A stretch of 45,437 nt of DNA from Bacteroidota bacterium (GCA_004292795.1 RDXI01000029.1:1-45437), one strand, 5' to 3'; shown: positions 24,596 to 33,750, numbered from the stretch's first letter. Notes: generated from the letters alone by a model not told the origin. A program made the numbers and translations.

Positions 24596-25957
24596 ATGAT
24601 ACTTACTTCAACCTTTGTACATTTTATCAGTATTTCCATGACATTGGTTCTATTGGTAAAAACGAATGTGTGTGCGCAATGTACACCCAACACAAACCTA
24701 AGCGCGAGCTGTGGAGGAGGAAATGGGGCAGTGACCAACAACCAAAATATAAACGGTGGGCAAACGTATTGGTTTGCATCAGGGACTACCGCCACAAGAA
24801 GCGGTATCAACTTGAATGGAGGGATATTAAGAATTTGTGGCGATTTGACCATCACAAGCATCAACCTAAACAGCGGGACGATTGTGATTGAGAGCGGAGG
24901 AAGGCTCAACATTCCTGCTACAGGCACGATTTATTTGAATGGCAACATTACCATTATCAACTATGGCACGGTTGATTTGACAGCGAGCATTACCATGCAA
25001 AATAACAATAATTTGGTTGTAAATTATGGTACTTGGAATATGGGAGGGCAAACTTTGGAACTCAACAGTACGACCTCGCGCCTTATCAACAACGGCACAG
25101 CGAACATAGGCACGCTGTACTTGCAGTCTAATAACGGAGGCGTTTGTGTGGGTGCAAGCTCCAATATGACCGTGTCGAGTTTGGTAAACAATGGCTTGAA
25201 TGCCATTACTTCATCAGCCACTTTTCCCCAATTTGGGTGCGTCAAAATAGCGAATAGCGCGACTTTGAATCAGGATTTGAGCAATACAAATTCTTTGGCT
25301 ATTTGCAGAACTGCCACAACTTCTGTAATAGGAGGCGCAACCGTAAATACAGGAGGAGGTTTTGGGAGTGCATCAATAACACAAAATTGTACTTCTTGCG
25401 CAGGGGTTTTGCTTGCCTCGCCTGCCATAACCGCAAGGCAAAAAACAGTAGGCGAGAAAACGTTTTTGGTGTGGGAATACGCGCCTGAAAACACGGACAT
25501 CACACACTACATAATCCAAAAATGGGAAGCTAACCTTTATCAAGACATCACAAAAATAACCTGCCATTCGAGGCAAGTACACGAGTATGAAATCGCAGAG
25601 GCTATGTGTGAAGGGTATTTTCGCGTAGTGGCTATGCAAGACAGCAGGCAAGTAGTGTGTTCTGACCTAGTAAAAATAACGCCTGACAATCGAATAATGC
25701 TTGCTAATGTTGTTGTCGAAAAACACGCCAATCAATTCACAATTCACTTCCCAAAACTTGCCTGCACTGATATAGCCATACGCATTTGTATGTATGATAC
25801 TAAAGGCACTTTGCTACATACCCAAACAAAGACTTTACGCCAAACCGACAAAAAAATGGTGTGTGATGTGTCGAATATGACCGAAAGGCAATGCTATATT
25901 TTGCGCATCATGGACAACAAACATCAAATTATCAAAAAAGTGTTCTCGCCAAAATGA
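24596..25957 (+). CDS. Secreted beta-solenoid surface protein
   Basis: The 453-residue product has a signal peptide ending near NVCAQ; start could be 24596 or 24638. The N-terminal half is Asn/Gly/Thr-rich with short repeated strands (GINLNGGILRICGDLTITSINLNSGTI in parts), typical of a right-handed parallel beta-helix. A Cys-containing linker and a region resembling a fibronectin-type domain follow (KTFLVWEYAPENTDITHYIIQ). The last ~80 residues (VVVEKHANQFTIHFP ... CMYDTKGTLLHT ... CYILRIMDNKHQIIKKV) resemble a T9SS type A sorting domain but lack the usual PNP motif. Probably exported and surface-attached. Confidence 0.78.
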   Translation: MILTSTFVHFISISMTLVLLVKTNVCAQCTPNTNLSASCGGGNGAVTNNQNINGGQTYWFASGTTATRSGINLNGGILRICGDLTITSINLNSGTIVIESGGRLNIPATGTIYLNGNITIINYGTVDLTASITMQNNNNLVVNYGTWNMGGQTLELNSTTSRLINNGTANIGTLYLQSNNGGVCVGASSNMTVSSLVNNGLNAITSSATFPQFGCVKIANSATLNQDLSNTNSLAICRTATTSVIGGATVNTGGGFGSASITQNCTSCAGVLLASPAITARQKTVGEKTFLVWEYAPENTDITHYIIQKWEANLYQDITKITCHSRQVHEYEIAEAMCEGYFRVVAMQDSRQVVCSDLVKITPDNRIMLANVVVEKHANQFTIHFPKLACTDIAIRICMYDTKGTLLHTQTKTLRQTDKKMVCDVSNMTERQCYILRIMDNKHQIIKKVFSPK

Positions 25958-25986
25958 CACCTATCAATATCGCGGGAGATACAAAC

Positions 25987-26019
25987 AAATAGAGAAGCCA
26001 TTGTTTGACTTCTCTATTT
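25987..26019. terminator. Bidirectional terminator between convergent genes
   Basis: AAATAGAGAAG (25987-25997) pairs perfectly with CTTCTCTATTT (26009-26019), 11 bp, loop of 11, with T runs on both strands. It serves the beta-solenoid gene and the sigma/anti-sigma operon. Confidence 0.9.
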
Positions 26020-26020
26020 T

Positions 26021-26479
26021 TTATACCGCCATGCGTACACGTTGTACGATAGCCTTCATTTCTGTTTCGGGTGGCAACTGAACAGTGTGCAAAACAGGAG
26101 GCACTATCACAAAATCGCCTTCGCTGTGATGCGTTTGCTGTCCTTCGGCTATGAACGTACAAGAGCCTTCCAATATCAAAAAACTTTCCTGCATCTCTTG
26201 ATGCGCTTCCTCTTGGAGTGTGTCGTTCAGCCATACCAAAAATAACTCTTGGGCATCAGTCTGCACCAAAGGCACCATATACCATTTTTTGTAAAACTCT
26301 TTAGGCATATAATGTTTGGTAGCGTCTTTCCACCAACTAACTTCTCTATTGTCGGTCAATAGAGGAAAAACAGAACTTTGCACAATACTGTGCCAAATCT
26401 TGTCTTTGAGGGCAGGCGAGGGTTTGGTGGGAAATGCGTCCGCAAATAAATGCGCCATTCCCTCTTCAGAGGAGTTCAT
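26021..26479 (-). CDS. Cupin-domain protein, probable anti-sigma factor
   Basis: The 152-residue product has an N-terminal helical region (about 1-70) and a cupin barrel with metal-ligand pattern HQEMQESFLILEG ... GDFVIVPPVLHTV. The arrangement resembles ChrR-type anti-sigma factors, in which a cupin sensor controls an N-terminal sigma-binding domain. The N-terminal zinc motif of ChrR (HxxxCxxC) is not seen. Its ATG overlaps the sigma factor stop by 3 bases (ATGA), so the two are coupled and likely partners. What the cupin senses cannot be told. Confidence 0.75.
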   Translation of the reverse strand: MNSSEEGMAHLFADAFPTKPSPALKDKIWHSIVQSSVFPLLTDNREVSWWKDATKHYMPKEFYKKWYMVPLVQTDAQELFLVWLNDTLQEEAHQEMQESFLILEGSCTFIAEGQQTHHSEGDFVIVPPVLHTVQLPPETEMKAIVQRVRMAV

Positions 26480-27006
26480 AAGGCGTGATGAAAACAACGA
26501 AAATGGTTTTTTAGTTTTTTGAGTCCCAATTTAACACGTGATTTCAGTGTTCCAAGTGGAATACTAAGCACAACAGCGGCTTGTTCGTGTGTGTAGCCTT
26601 GAAAATACACCAAGTCAATGGCTTTGCTTTGTTTGACATCTAATAACTTCAAAATATCTTCAAAATCCATATACTCTATCCGAAACACACCGCTTTCTTC
26701 TATCTGCAAGTTGTCTATCTGAAGGTGTTTTTTCTGTTTTCGCAAATAGTCGATGCTCAAATTGCGGGCAATGTTCAACATCCAAGTGTAGAAAGTCCCT
26801 TTATGAGCATCATACAATTCAATGTTTTTCCAAACTCTGATGAAAGTGTCTTGCAAAATATCTTCCGCTACTTCTTTGCTTTTGGTAATGAAAGTAATGA
26901 GGCTTAGTAAGTTTGCACTGTAGTTGTCATAAAGTAGGCTAAAACCTTCTTCTGACTTCTGTTTCAAAAGCAAAACTATTTGTTGGCTTTCTACCTGACT
27001 TTTCAT
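26476..27006 (-). CDS. ECF-family RNA polymerase sigma factor
   Basis: The 176-residue product has sigma region 2 (FSLLYDNYSANLLSLITFITKS, then AEDILQDTFIRVWKNI, about residues 22-90) and region 4 with a helix-turn-helix (AIDLVYFQGYTHEQAAVVL, then IPLGTLKSRVKLGLKKL, about 120-168). It would redirect RNA polymerase to stress genes when released by its anti-sigma partner encoded next. The promoter element at 27019-27026 lies inside a cytochrome gene remnant. Confidence 0.93.
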   Translation of the reverse strand: MKSQVESQQIVLLLKQKSEEGFSLLYDNYSANLLSLITFITKSKEVAEDILQDTFIRVWKNIELYDAHKGTFYTWMLNIARNLSIDYLRKQKKHLQIDNLQIEESGVFRIEYMDFEDILKLLDVKQSKAIDLVYFQGYTHEQAAVVLSIPLGTLKSRVKLGLKKLKNHFRCFHHAL

Positions 27007-27015
27007 AGTGCAATA

Positions 27016-27137
27016 TTACAAAAATATAAAAATATATACAGTAGGGATTCCGCGAAAATGTATATAGCCTGCCCCCAATACCAACACGCTCACCAAAGCC
27101 CCGACCACATACAACCCAATTCGAAGTATTTTTTCAT
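27016..27137 (-). pseudogene. 5' remnant of a membrane-anchored cytochrome c-like gene
   Basis: From ATG 27137 the minus strand reads MKK. If one missing A is restored in the following A run, it continues ILRIGLYVVGALVSVLVLG, then AGYIHFRGIPT. This looks like the N-terminal anchor and xGIP motif that precede the heme domain in Bacteroidota cytochromes. After GIPT the sequence becomes unrelated AT-rich text with a stop at 27016-27018. No CxxCH motif is present. So both a frameshift and a 3' truncation are seen. Family assignment rests on memory of the motif. Confidence 0.45.
27019..27026 (-). promoter_or_regulatory. -7 promoter element for the ECF sigma operon
   Basis: Minus-strand TATTTTTG matches TAnnTTTG, 12 bases before the sigma ATG at 27006. 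No distinct ECF-type autoregulatory motif was recognised. Confidence 0.5.
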
Positions 27138-27268
27138 ACAGGATTAGCTTTTAGGTCGATATGTACGCAATTTTCCGCCTTTTGGATTACAAAAAAAAGA
27201 AAATAATTTATAATCCAAAAAAACTTCGCTAACGTAAGTGAGAGGCTAAACTAACCTACGCTTTTTCA

Positions 27269-27661
27269 AATGTTGGCTACCTTCATGAGGAAGATTGGGA
27301 AGTGTCTTTTGCGGGTGCAAAACGACCTTTGTATTATTTGCCACAAGGCTCGCAAGAATTAATGAAACTTGCAGGAACGCGCAAAACGATTGGCGGATTT
27401 GATAACATCAGCACAGCATTTGATGACGTGACGCTGTACTTGCCTGCCAACAGTGTGCTGTATCTTACCTCCGATGGATATGCAGACCAACACAACGTAC
27501 AACGCAAAAAATATTCGGGAAAGCATCTCATGCAATTTATAGAATCGAAGCAAAAACTATCCTTGCTTGCACAAAAAAGCAAGCTTGAAACTGAAATAAA
27601 AGACTATATGCGAGATACAGAACAACGTGATGATATTTTGATTTTGGGCGTAAAAATTTAA
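27269..27661 (+). pseudogene. 3' fragment of a SpoIIE-type phosphatase gene
   Basis: The reading frame (start ATG 27269 or GTG 27302) encodes only the C-terminal half of a PP2C/SpoIIE domain: SFAGAKRPLYYL, then VLYLTSDGYADQ, then DTEQRDDILILGVKI. The N-terminal half with the metal-binding DCTGHGVPGAFMS block is missing. It is a diverged paralogue of the intact gene starting 12 bases downstream, so may be a leftover of a tandem duplication. Without the first metal site it is unlikely to be active. The upstream 27138-27268 holds a 9-bp inverted repeat, TTTGGATTA/TAATCCAAA (27181-27219). Confidence 0.75.
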
Positions 27662-27672
27662 AAAATGACTTT

Positions 27673-29064
27673 ATGGCAAATAGCAAGGTTTGGAAGGAGG
27701 ATATACGGAACTTTGGCGACAAGTACCACATTTATACAACATGGCTCGCCATTGTGTTCAATCCTATTTTTGGCATTACGGATTATTTCAACATTCAGCA
27801 CGCTTGGAAACAGTTACTGCTCTTTCGATTGAGTATTACGGTGGTCTGTTTGTTGGCGTTGTTGGGGCGAAGGTACGTGCCTTACTCGACCAAAACATTG
27901 GTGTTTATTCCTTTCCTGCTTATTTCAATCCAAAATGCCTACACCTATAGCCTTATTGAAGTGAGCGATTTTACAGGGCATACCTTGAACTATATCGCGC
28001 TTTTTATTGGGGCGGGTATGTTCATTATGTGGAATTGGTATTATTCATTGGCTATCATTTTGTTATCTATGGTTGCCAATGCCATTTTTTTCAATATGAA
28101 CCACCGCTTAGACTTCGAACACGCCCTTGTGAATGGCGGTTTGCTCTTGATAGTGGTAAGTTTGTTTATGTTTTTGCTCATCGAAACGCGGAGAAGGCTC
28201 ACGATTGCTATGATAAAATCGAAGCATGCTTTGCTTCTGGCAAACGAAGCCTTAGAAGAACAGAAAAAAATAGTGGAGAAAAAGAACCAACACATCACAG
28301 ACAGCATCAACTACGCCAAACGAATTCAAACGGCAATTTTGCCCTTGCAAGAGCGGTTAGATAGAGCCTTGCCTACCCACTTCGTATTGCTGAAGCCCAA
28401 AGATATTGTGTCAGGCGATTTTTATTGGTTTGCCGAAAAGGAACGCAAGTGCATCATTGCCGCCATTGATTGTACGGGGCATGGCGTACCGGGCGCGTTT
28501 ATGAGTATGATTGGCGACTCTATTTTGAATAATATCGTGCATGACCGCGAAATTCACCAAGCTGATTTGATATTGAACGAAATGCACATAGCTGTCCGCA
28601 ATGCCTTGCAACAGTCCAACAACCAAAACAAAGATGGTATGGATTTGAGCCTTGTGGTGATAGACCACGAACACCAATGTTTGAAATATGCTGGCGCGAA
28701 AAACCCGCTCATTTATATCCAAAACAACGAACTCATTGAGATAAAAGGCGACAAAATGCCCATAGGTGGCGAGCAAAAGGAGGAAAGGCGCGTGTTCAAG
28801 CAACACATCATACCGTTGATAGATGAAGAAAAAGAGCGCGTAAAAACTACGTTTTATATTTTTTCAGATGGCTATCAAGACCAATTCGGAGGCGAGAACA
28901 AACAGAAATTTATGCTCTCGCGTATGCGAAAACTTTTGTTGGAAATACATCAACAACCCATGCAAACCCAAAAAAACTTTCTTGACGATACTTTTGAAAC
29001 GTGGAAAGAGGCAGGCAAGGAAACACAGATTGATGATGTATTGATAATAGGCGTACAAGTGTAG
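27673..29064 (+). CDS. Membrane-bound SpoIIE-family protein phosphatase
   Basis: The 463-residue product has an N-terminal membrane domain with about six helices (residues 20-175) and a coiled-coil linker containing DSINYAKRIQTAILP, typical of this Bacteroidota family. The C-terminal PP2C/SpoIIE domain has DIVSGDFYWF, DCTGHGVPGAFMS and FSDGYQDQFGG; the metal-binding Asp residues are present. Such enzymes dephosphorylate serine or threonine on anti-anti-sigma-like (STAS) regulators. No STAS protein or anti-sigma kinase is encoded nearby. The membrane domain is the probable sensor. Convergent with the cupin gene, 8 bases apart. Confidence 0.9.
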   Translation: MANSKVWKEDIRNFGDKYHIYTTWLAIVFNPIFGITDYFNIQHAWKQLLLFRLSITVVCLLALLGRRYVPYSTKTLVFIPFLLISIQNAYTYSLIEVSDFTGHTLNYIALFIGAGMFIMWNWYYSLAIILLSMVANAIFFNMNHRLDFEHALVNGGLLLIVVSLFMFLLIETRRRLTIAMIKSKHALLLANEALEEQKKIVEKKNQHITDSINYAKRIQTAILPLQERLDRALPTHFVLLKPKDIVSGDFYWFAEKERKCIIAAIDCTGHGVPGAFMSMIGDSILNNIVHDREIHQADLILNEMHIAVRNALQQSNNQNKDGMDLSLVVIDHEHQCLKYAGAKNPLIYIQNNELIEIKGDKMPIGGEQKEERRVFKQHIIPLIDEEKERVKTTFYIFSDGYQDQFGGENKQKFMLSRMRKLLLEIHQQPMQTQKNFLDDTFETWKEAGKETQIDDVLIIGVQV

Positions 29065-29072
29065 AGGCAAGT

Positions 29073-29618
29073 CTAAAACTTCACATATTTTTCGCGCAAA
29101 GTCTTGTCGACACCTTTTTTGATAGCCCTTCGAGCCAAAAAATGAATAAATGGCTCCATCAAAGACCGCCACCCCGTGAGATGCACCTCGCCACGCCACA
29201 CGAGATAGCCCAATACAAGACTGCTTTTAGGCAAGCCTGTAGCGGTCATTTCGCCATCATTCGCCAAACCATAGCCCATTTGCAGAACTTCCTCGAAGCC
29301 ACGAAAAGCGGGTTTCACAAGGCAACGAAAAACGCACCTTGCCTGCGTATCATTGAAAAAGCGATGTCGCTCGCCTGCCTCTGCTGTAGCGGTTTCGCCC
29401 ACTTTCAAGTGCCTAATTTCCTTGCCTATCTGCACACCCAAAACCCCTTCTACAACCTCGAAAGTTTCGGAATAATGTTTGTGATAATGCAGTCCTACGC
29501 CTCCCGAAGGAGCTAAATCTACCTGCAACAAGGTATGTTTAGCTTGCGTTTCATGCGACATTTCCAAAAAAGTAACATAATCTTTTTGGATAGGATTGTA
29601 TATTGTACGTTCTTGCAT
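29073..29618 (-). CDS. Cupin-domain protein
   Basis: The 181-residue product has a cupin core: GGVGLHYHKHYSETFEVVEG (motif 1, G-x5-H-x-H-x4-E-x6-G) and GETATAEAGERHRFFND (motif 2). Metal ligands His, His, Glu and His are all present, so it can hold a metal ion. A C-terminal helical stretch with tryptophans (YLVWRGEVHLTGWRSLMEPF) could associate with membranes. Function unknown: enzyme or small-molecule sensor. Single gene with a promoter element at 29660-29667. Confidence 0.82.
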   Translation of the reverse strand: MQERTIYNPIQKDYVTFLEMSHETQAKHTLLQVDLAPSGGVGLHYHKHYSETFEVVEGVLGVQIGKEIRHLKVGETATAEAGERHRFFNDTQARCVFRCLVKPAFRGFEEVLQMGYGLANDGEMTATGLPKSSLVLGYLVWRGEVHLTGWRSLMEPFIHFLARRAIKKGVDKTLREKYVKF

Positions 29619-29659
29619 AACAGATATACGTATTTTGGGTTATTTTGGATTTTTCTTTG

Positions 29660-29667
29660 CAAAATTA
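29660..29667 (-). promoter_or_regulatory. -7 promoter element for the cupin gene
   Basis: Minus-strand TAATTTTG matches TAnnTTTG, 41 bases upstream of the ATG at 29618. Confidence 0.5.
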
Positions 29668-29714
29668 GTATTTGAGAAGTTACGAATTAGACGATTTTTA
29701 CTTTTGCAAGCAGT

Positions 29715-31748
29715 CTATTCTATTTTCAACACCAAAGCTGTATAATCGTCATATTGGGGCGTACCTTGTGCGAAGGCTTCCCAATCGGTTTGCATTTTTT
29801 GGAGCAGAACAGTAGGCGAGTCTTGGGCATTTTGATGCACGCAGTCGTGCAAGCGTTCATAGCCATATTCGTCTTGTTCGGGGTTTCGCGCATCAATCAC
29901 GCCATCAGTGTATAACACAAAAATATCGCCTTTTTGATAGACAATGCTTTGTATATCAATGTGTTGTGAAAAACTATTGTTTCTCAAAATCCCAAAACCC
30001 AAGCCCTGTGCAGGCAAGTAGTAAGTGTGTTTGCGTTTGGCATCATAGCGCAAAATGGGGCAATGTCCTGCTTGTGCGATGTCTATCGTGTGTTCGTCTG
30101 TGTCTATTATCAAGATGCTTGCTGTGATGAAGGTATTTTTGGGCAAACAATTTCCCAAAGCGCGGTTTGTATATTGCAGGAACTCGCTCAATGAACAGTT
30201 TATTTGCGCCAACGTTTGGAAAATTCCTTTCATTTGCGCCATATAAAAAGCCGCGTTTGTACCTTTGCCCGATACATCACTGATAATCAACATCAAACGG
30301 GTAGGGCTGATGGGATACGTGTCGTAATAATCGCCTCCTACTTCGGAAGCAGGGCTATAGACCGCGCCTATTTTGATGCCTTCGGTAAAGCGTAAATTGG
30401 TAGGCAAGAGACTTTGCTGTATGTGTCGGGCTATTTTCGCCTCCTCTTTGTAGCGTTCTGTTTCGAGGGCGCGGTGAAAGAGGCGCAAGTTCTCGATAGA
30501 AATACTTGCCTGCCTTGTGAACGTAACCACCACTTGTTTTTGCTCATCGCCTAAAGTTTCGGGTTGTCGTTTCAGCAACACCAACGCGCCTATGTAGTTT
30601 TCGTTGTAGGTAAGGGCAACGTTGAGCATCGAGGCATACTCGCCTACCGTTACCGCCTCTTTGCTGTCGCGCACTTCGTTGTGTTGGAAGCGGTTGCGCG
30701 GAAGTTCGGTGCGGATTTGCTGTATTTGTTCTAAGGTAATGTTTTTATAAACGCTTATTTTTGTTTCGCCTGCTTCGTTTTGCACCTCCACCCACGCCGA
30801 GTCTGCCTCTACAGCTCGCATGGTGCTATCCAAAAGAGCCTCATAAATTTGTTCTTCTTTTTCGCCATTTTGTAATACCATAACCAATCGTTGAAAGCCT
30901 GTGATTTCCTCTAATTTTTGTTCGAAAACAGAAGACGTAGGCAAGTTGAACAAGATAACCAAAATAGAAAAAATGCCATAAAACAACACAAAAACCAAAA
31001 TAGCCAATACATACACACTGTGCATCAAATTGGTACTAAAATAAGGGCTTTCTGAATGTTGAACGACTGTATAGAAAAAGTAGTAAGAAAAAATGACAAT
31101 GAAAGAAAGAAAGAAAATACTTTGCCACTTTTCTTTGGAGTTCAGGTAAGCCACCCAACGCAAATAAAACGTAAGCGAAATGCCCATACCCAACACGCCC
31201 AACATAGCCAAGATAAAAGGCACGTCATCAATGCCAAATTCAAAGAAATTGAACAACAGGCTTATCAATAAAATGTACTCAAACCAATTCCATTGCTTGA
31301 CCAATTTTTCGGTTTTCGGTTGCAAAATCATGTGCTTCCAAAGCATATAGGCTTGCGTCAAAAATAGCATACCTGCCCCAATACTCACATGATACAGCAC
31401 TTCCACGAGTTGTTGATGGGCAGGAAAGCTCGAAAAACCTCGCAAATTGTTGATGCCTACTTGTGCCAAAAACGACACTACAGTCGTTACCAAACCCACC
31501 ACAAACAACCGCCCTAACCTCTCGACCAACCGCATTTTGTCCAATTCTTCAGCGCGAGCTTGATAGTAGAAATACAAGAACAACAAAAAGAAGTTGAGCA
31601 AAAGCCCCTTCAAATACAAGTTCCAATTATCGCCTGACGTTTCGACAAAGCCCGCCCATGCCAACAAGCGTATAGCGAGTAGCAAGAGCCAACTTATCAA
31701 ATTGACATAGAGAAAGATACGAATAGCTGTACCCCTTAGTCGAAACAT
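29715..31748 (-). CDS. Membrane-bound RsbU-type phosphatase with GAF domain
   Basis: The 677-residue product has about eight membrane helices in the first 270 residues, then a GAF-like domain (about 285-430, LVMVLQNGEKEEQIYEALL). The PP2C/SpoIIE domain (about 440-677) shows GGDYYDTYP, DVSGKGTNAAFYMAQMKG, YTDGVIDARNP and the final DDYTALVLKI. All metal-binding aspartates appear present. This is RsbU-like and probably acts on a partner-switching regulator in response to a membrane or cytosolic ligand. It is the second such phosphatase within 4 kb; the two are distinct subfamilies. Monocistronic. Confidence 0.9.
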   Translation of the reverse strand: MFRLRGTAIRIFLYVNLISWLLLLAIRLLAWAGFVETSGDNWNLYLKGLLLNFFLLFLYFYYQARAEELDKMRLVERLGRLFVVGLVTTVVSFLAQVGINNLRGFSSFPAHQQLVEVLYHVSIGAGMLFLTQAYMLWKHMILQPKTEKLVKQWNWFEYILLISLLFNFFEFGIDDVPFILAMLGVLGMGISLTFYLRWVAYLNSKEKWQSIFFLSFIVIFSYYFFYTVVQHSESPYFSTNLMHSVYVLAILVFVLFYGIFSILVILFNLPTSSVFEQKLEEITGFQRLVMVLQNGEKEEQIYEALLDSTMRAVEADSAWVEVQNEAGETKISVYKNITLEQIQQIRTELPRNRFQHNEVRDSKEAVTVGEYASMLNVALTYNENYIGALVLLKRQPETLGDEQKQVVVTFTRQASISIENLRLFHRALETERYKEEAKIARHIQQSLLPTNLRFTEGIKIGAVYSPASEVGGDYYDTYPISPTRLMLIISDVSGKGTNAAFYMAQMKGIFQTLAQINCSLSEFLQYTNRALGNCLPKNTFITASILIIDTDEHTIDIAQAGHCPILRYDAKRKHTYYLPAQGLGFGILRNNSFSQHIDIQSIVYQKGDIFVLYTDGVIDARNPEQDEYGYERLHDCVHQNAQDSPTVLLQKMQTDWEAFAQGTPQYDDYTALVLKIE

Positions 31749-31929
31749 TTTTATTTACAAAGACTTGATTTTCAGGTATTTAACACTTAATTTTAGCAAC
31801 AACACAACGATAGAATTTAATTTTTCACAAAATTCTTTTGCAAATTACAACTTTTTTTTGCTTATTTCGTATAAAGATATTTATTTTTTTGATAAATTAC
31901 AAAATAACGGAAAATTGCCATAAACTCCG

Positions 31930-31937
31930 TATTTTTG
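31930..31937 (+). promoter_or_regulatory. -7 promoter element for the porin gene
   Basis: TATTTTTG matches TAnnTTTG, 13 bases before the GTG start at 31951. The 200 bases between the two divergent genes are otherwise AT-rich and featureless. Confidence 0.55.
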
Positions 31938-31950
31938 CCCCAAAAACAGC

Positions 31951-33750
31951 GTGGAAAGAAAATTATTGTTGTCTATTGCCTTGTGGCTTCTTGTGTGCGC
32001 CCCTTTGACTGCTCAAATCCTTGATGACAGCACGGAGCAAGTGTATAGTGCCAAAACTACCCTTTACATACAAGAGAAGGATTTGAAGGAAAAAAATGTC
32101 GACACAACGCTCCAAAACTTTCACCACTACACCGCCACCCAACGCGGGGCGTATTTGTGGCAAGATTTGGGTATTTTTTGTATGCCTGCGCGTCCTCTTT
32201 TCTACCAAACGCCCACACGCATAGGCACAAGGCTTGGCATAGATGCCTATACGCCTTATACTTTTTCGTCTGAAGAAATGCGCTATTTCGACACGAAGTC
32301 GCCTTTCCTACAAGCGCACTACGTACAAGGCACAGCAGGCGACCAATCGATAGACGTACTTTTTACGCGAAGCCTCAAAAAGCAATGGAACTTTGCCCTG
32401 CATTATGCCCGCGAAAATGCCAACAAACAATACGGAGGCACGACAAACCGTGACCCTTTGGCGGATTTGATACGCTTTTCCGCGCCTGTGCGCTATGAGA
32501 GCAAGAAAAAACGCTACATTGCCTTGTTCCATTTCTCTAACCTCAATCATCAAGGATACGAAACAGGTGGAGCGCGTACCAATTCAGGCGAGCTGAACGA
32601 TAGCATTTACTTAGCGCGGTTTGCGCAGGCATGGCTTGGTGGCTCGGTGCGCTCTTGGCAAACCCAAAACACGCTCTACCTCTACCAACAATACCGCGTG
32701 GACAGTGCTTTTACCATTTTCACACGCTGGAAGGCAAATTGGCAACGTGATGTTTATACAGAACGCGACACAAGCAATTATGCGTTTTATCCCGTAACGC
32801 GCTATTTGCAAGGCGTGGGAGCTTTTTATGCGTTTGATGCAGATGCCGAAGGCACTTGGTACGCCAATTATGAGCAGGAAAGCGGTATAAAAGGTATTTG
32901 GAAAGGTTTTAGCTATGAGGCATTTGTGCGTTCTCGCTATGTTTCCTACCGTACAAGCCGCGACCAAGACGGCAAGCTCGCCTACCAAACCCGAAAGGGC
33001 TACGGCGTGAAACTGTTTGCCGAATATCAACCCGCAGGAGATTATCATTTGCAGGGCGAATTGGTAGGCAAGAATTTCAGGTTTTCGGGCAAAAGTATGT
33101 TGTACTCGCCTGCTTTTGTGCAAGAGCGTTTTGTGAGCAATTTTGTATTTTGGAACAAGGATTTGAAGCGCACTTTAGCCAATGACCTTGAAGGCGAGTT
33201 GCTTTTTCAAAACAAATGGTTGCGTTTTCAGCCCGCTTTTCGCTATGTCTTGTTGGCGAATTATATCTACAACGACTCGCTTACTGTGCAACAAAACAGT
33301 GGCATCATACAACTTTTGCAACCTTCTTTGCGCTTTGCTTTGCGCGTGAGGCGTATGCACCTAAACAGCCAAACGCACTACACAGTGCGCACAGGCGAGG
33401 ACGTTTTGCGCCAACCTGCCCTTTCGGGTTTTGGGCAACTGTATTGCGAAGACTGTTTTTTGCGCAAGAAAATGCAAATGCAGTTGGGCATCGAATGGCA
33501 CTACAAAACGGCTTACAAGGCTGATGGCTACGCGCCCTATTCGAAGCTATTTTATTTGCAAAATACGGTAGAAATTCCTGCTTATTTCGCTACAGATGTT
33601 TTTTTCAATTTTAGGATAAAAAACCTGCGTGCTTTCCTCAAACTCGGCTATGCTTCCCAACTGCCCAATCGTGGCTACTTGGTCGCGCCTGTCTATCCTG
33701 CTATGCGCCGTCAGTTTGTTTTTGGGTTCGATTGGATGTTTTTTGATTAA
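31951..33750 (+). CDS. Putative outer-membrane porin (Porin_10-like)
   Basis: The 599-residue product starts at GTG, giving a clean signal peptide (MERKLLLSIALWLLVC ... LTAQ). The mature N-terminus holds the family landmarks: FHHYTATQRGAYLWQDLG, then ARPLFYQTP, then MRYFDTKSPFLQAHYVQG. Regular amphipathic beta strands run to the C-terminus, which ends in an aromatic strand (QFVFGFDWMFFD). The landmarks and length fit the Bacteroidota putative porin family Pfam Porin_10; substrate unknown. Alone in its transcription unit. Confidence 0.85.
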   Translation: MERKLLLSIALWLLVCAPLTAQILDDSTEQVYSAKTTLYIQEKDLKEKNVDTTLQNFHHYTATQRGAYLWQDLGIFCMPARPLFYQTPTRIGTRLGIDAYTPYTFSSEEMRYFDTKSPFLQAHYVQGTAGDQSIDVLFTRSLKKQWNFALHYARENANKQYGGTTNRDPLADLIRFSAPVRYESKKKRYIALFHFSNLNHQGYETGGARTNSGELNDSIYLARFAQAWLGGSVRSWQTQNTLYLYQQYRVDSAFTIFTRWKANWQRDVYTERDTSNYAFYPVTRYLQGVGAFYAFDADAEGTWYANYEQESGIKGIWKGFSYEAFVRSRYVSYRTSRDQDGKLAYQTRKGYGVKLFAEYQPAGDYHLQGELVGKNFRFSGKSMLYSPAFVQERFVSNFVFWNKDLKRTLANDLEGELLFQNKWLRFQPAFRYVLLANYIYNDSLTVQQNSGIIQLLQPSLRFALRVRRMHLNSQTHYTVRTGEDVLRQPALSGFGQLYCEDCFLRKKMQMQLGIEWHYKTAYKADGYAPYSKLFYLQNTVEIPAYFATDVFFNFRIKNLRAFLKLGYASQLPNRGYLVAPVYPAMRRQFVFGFDWMFFD

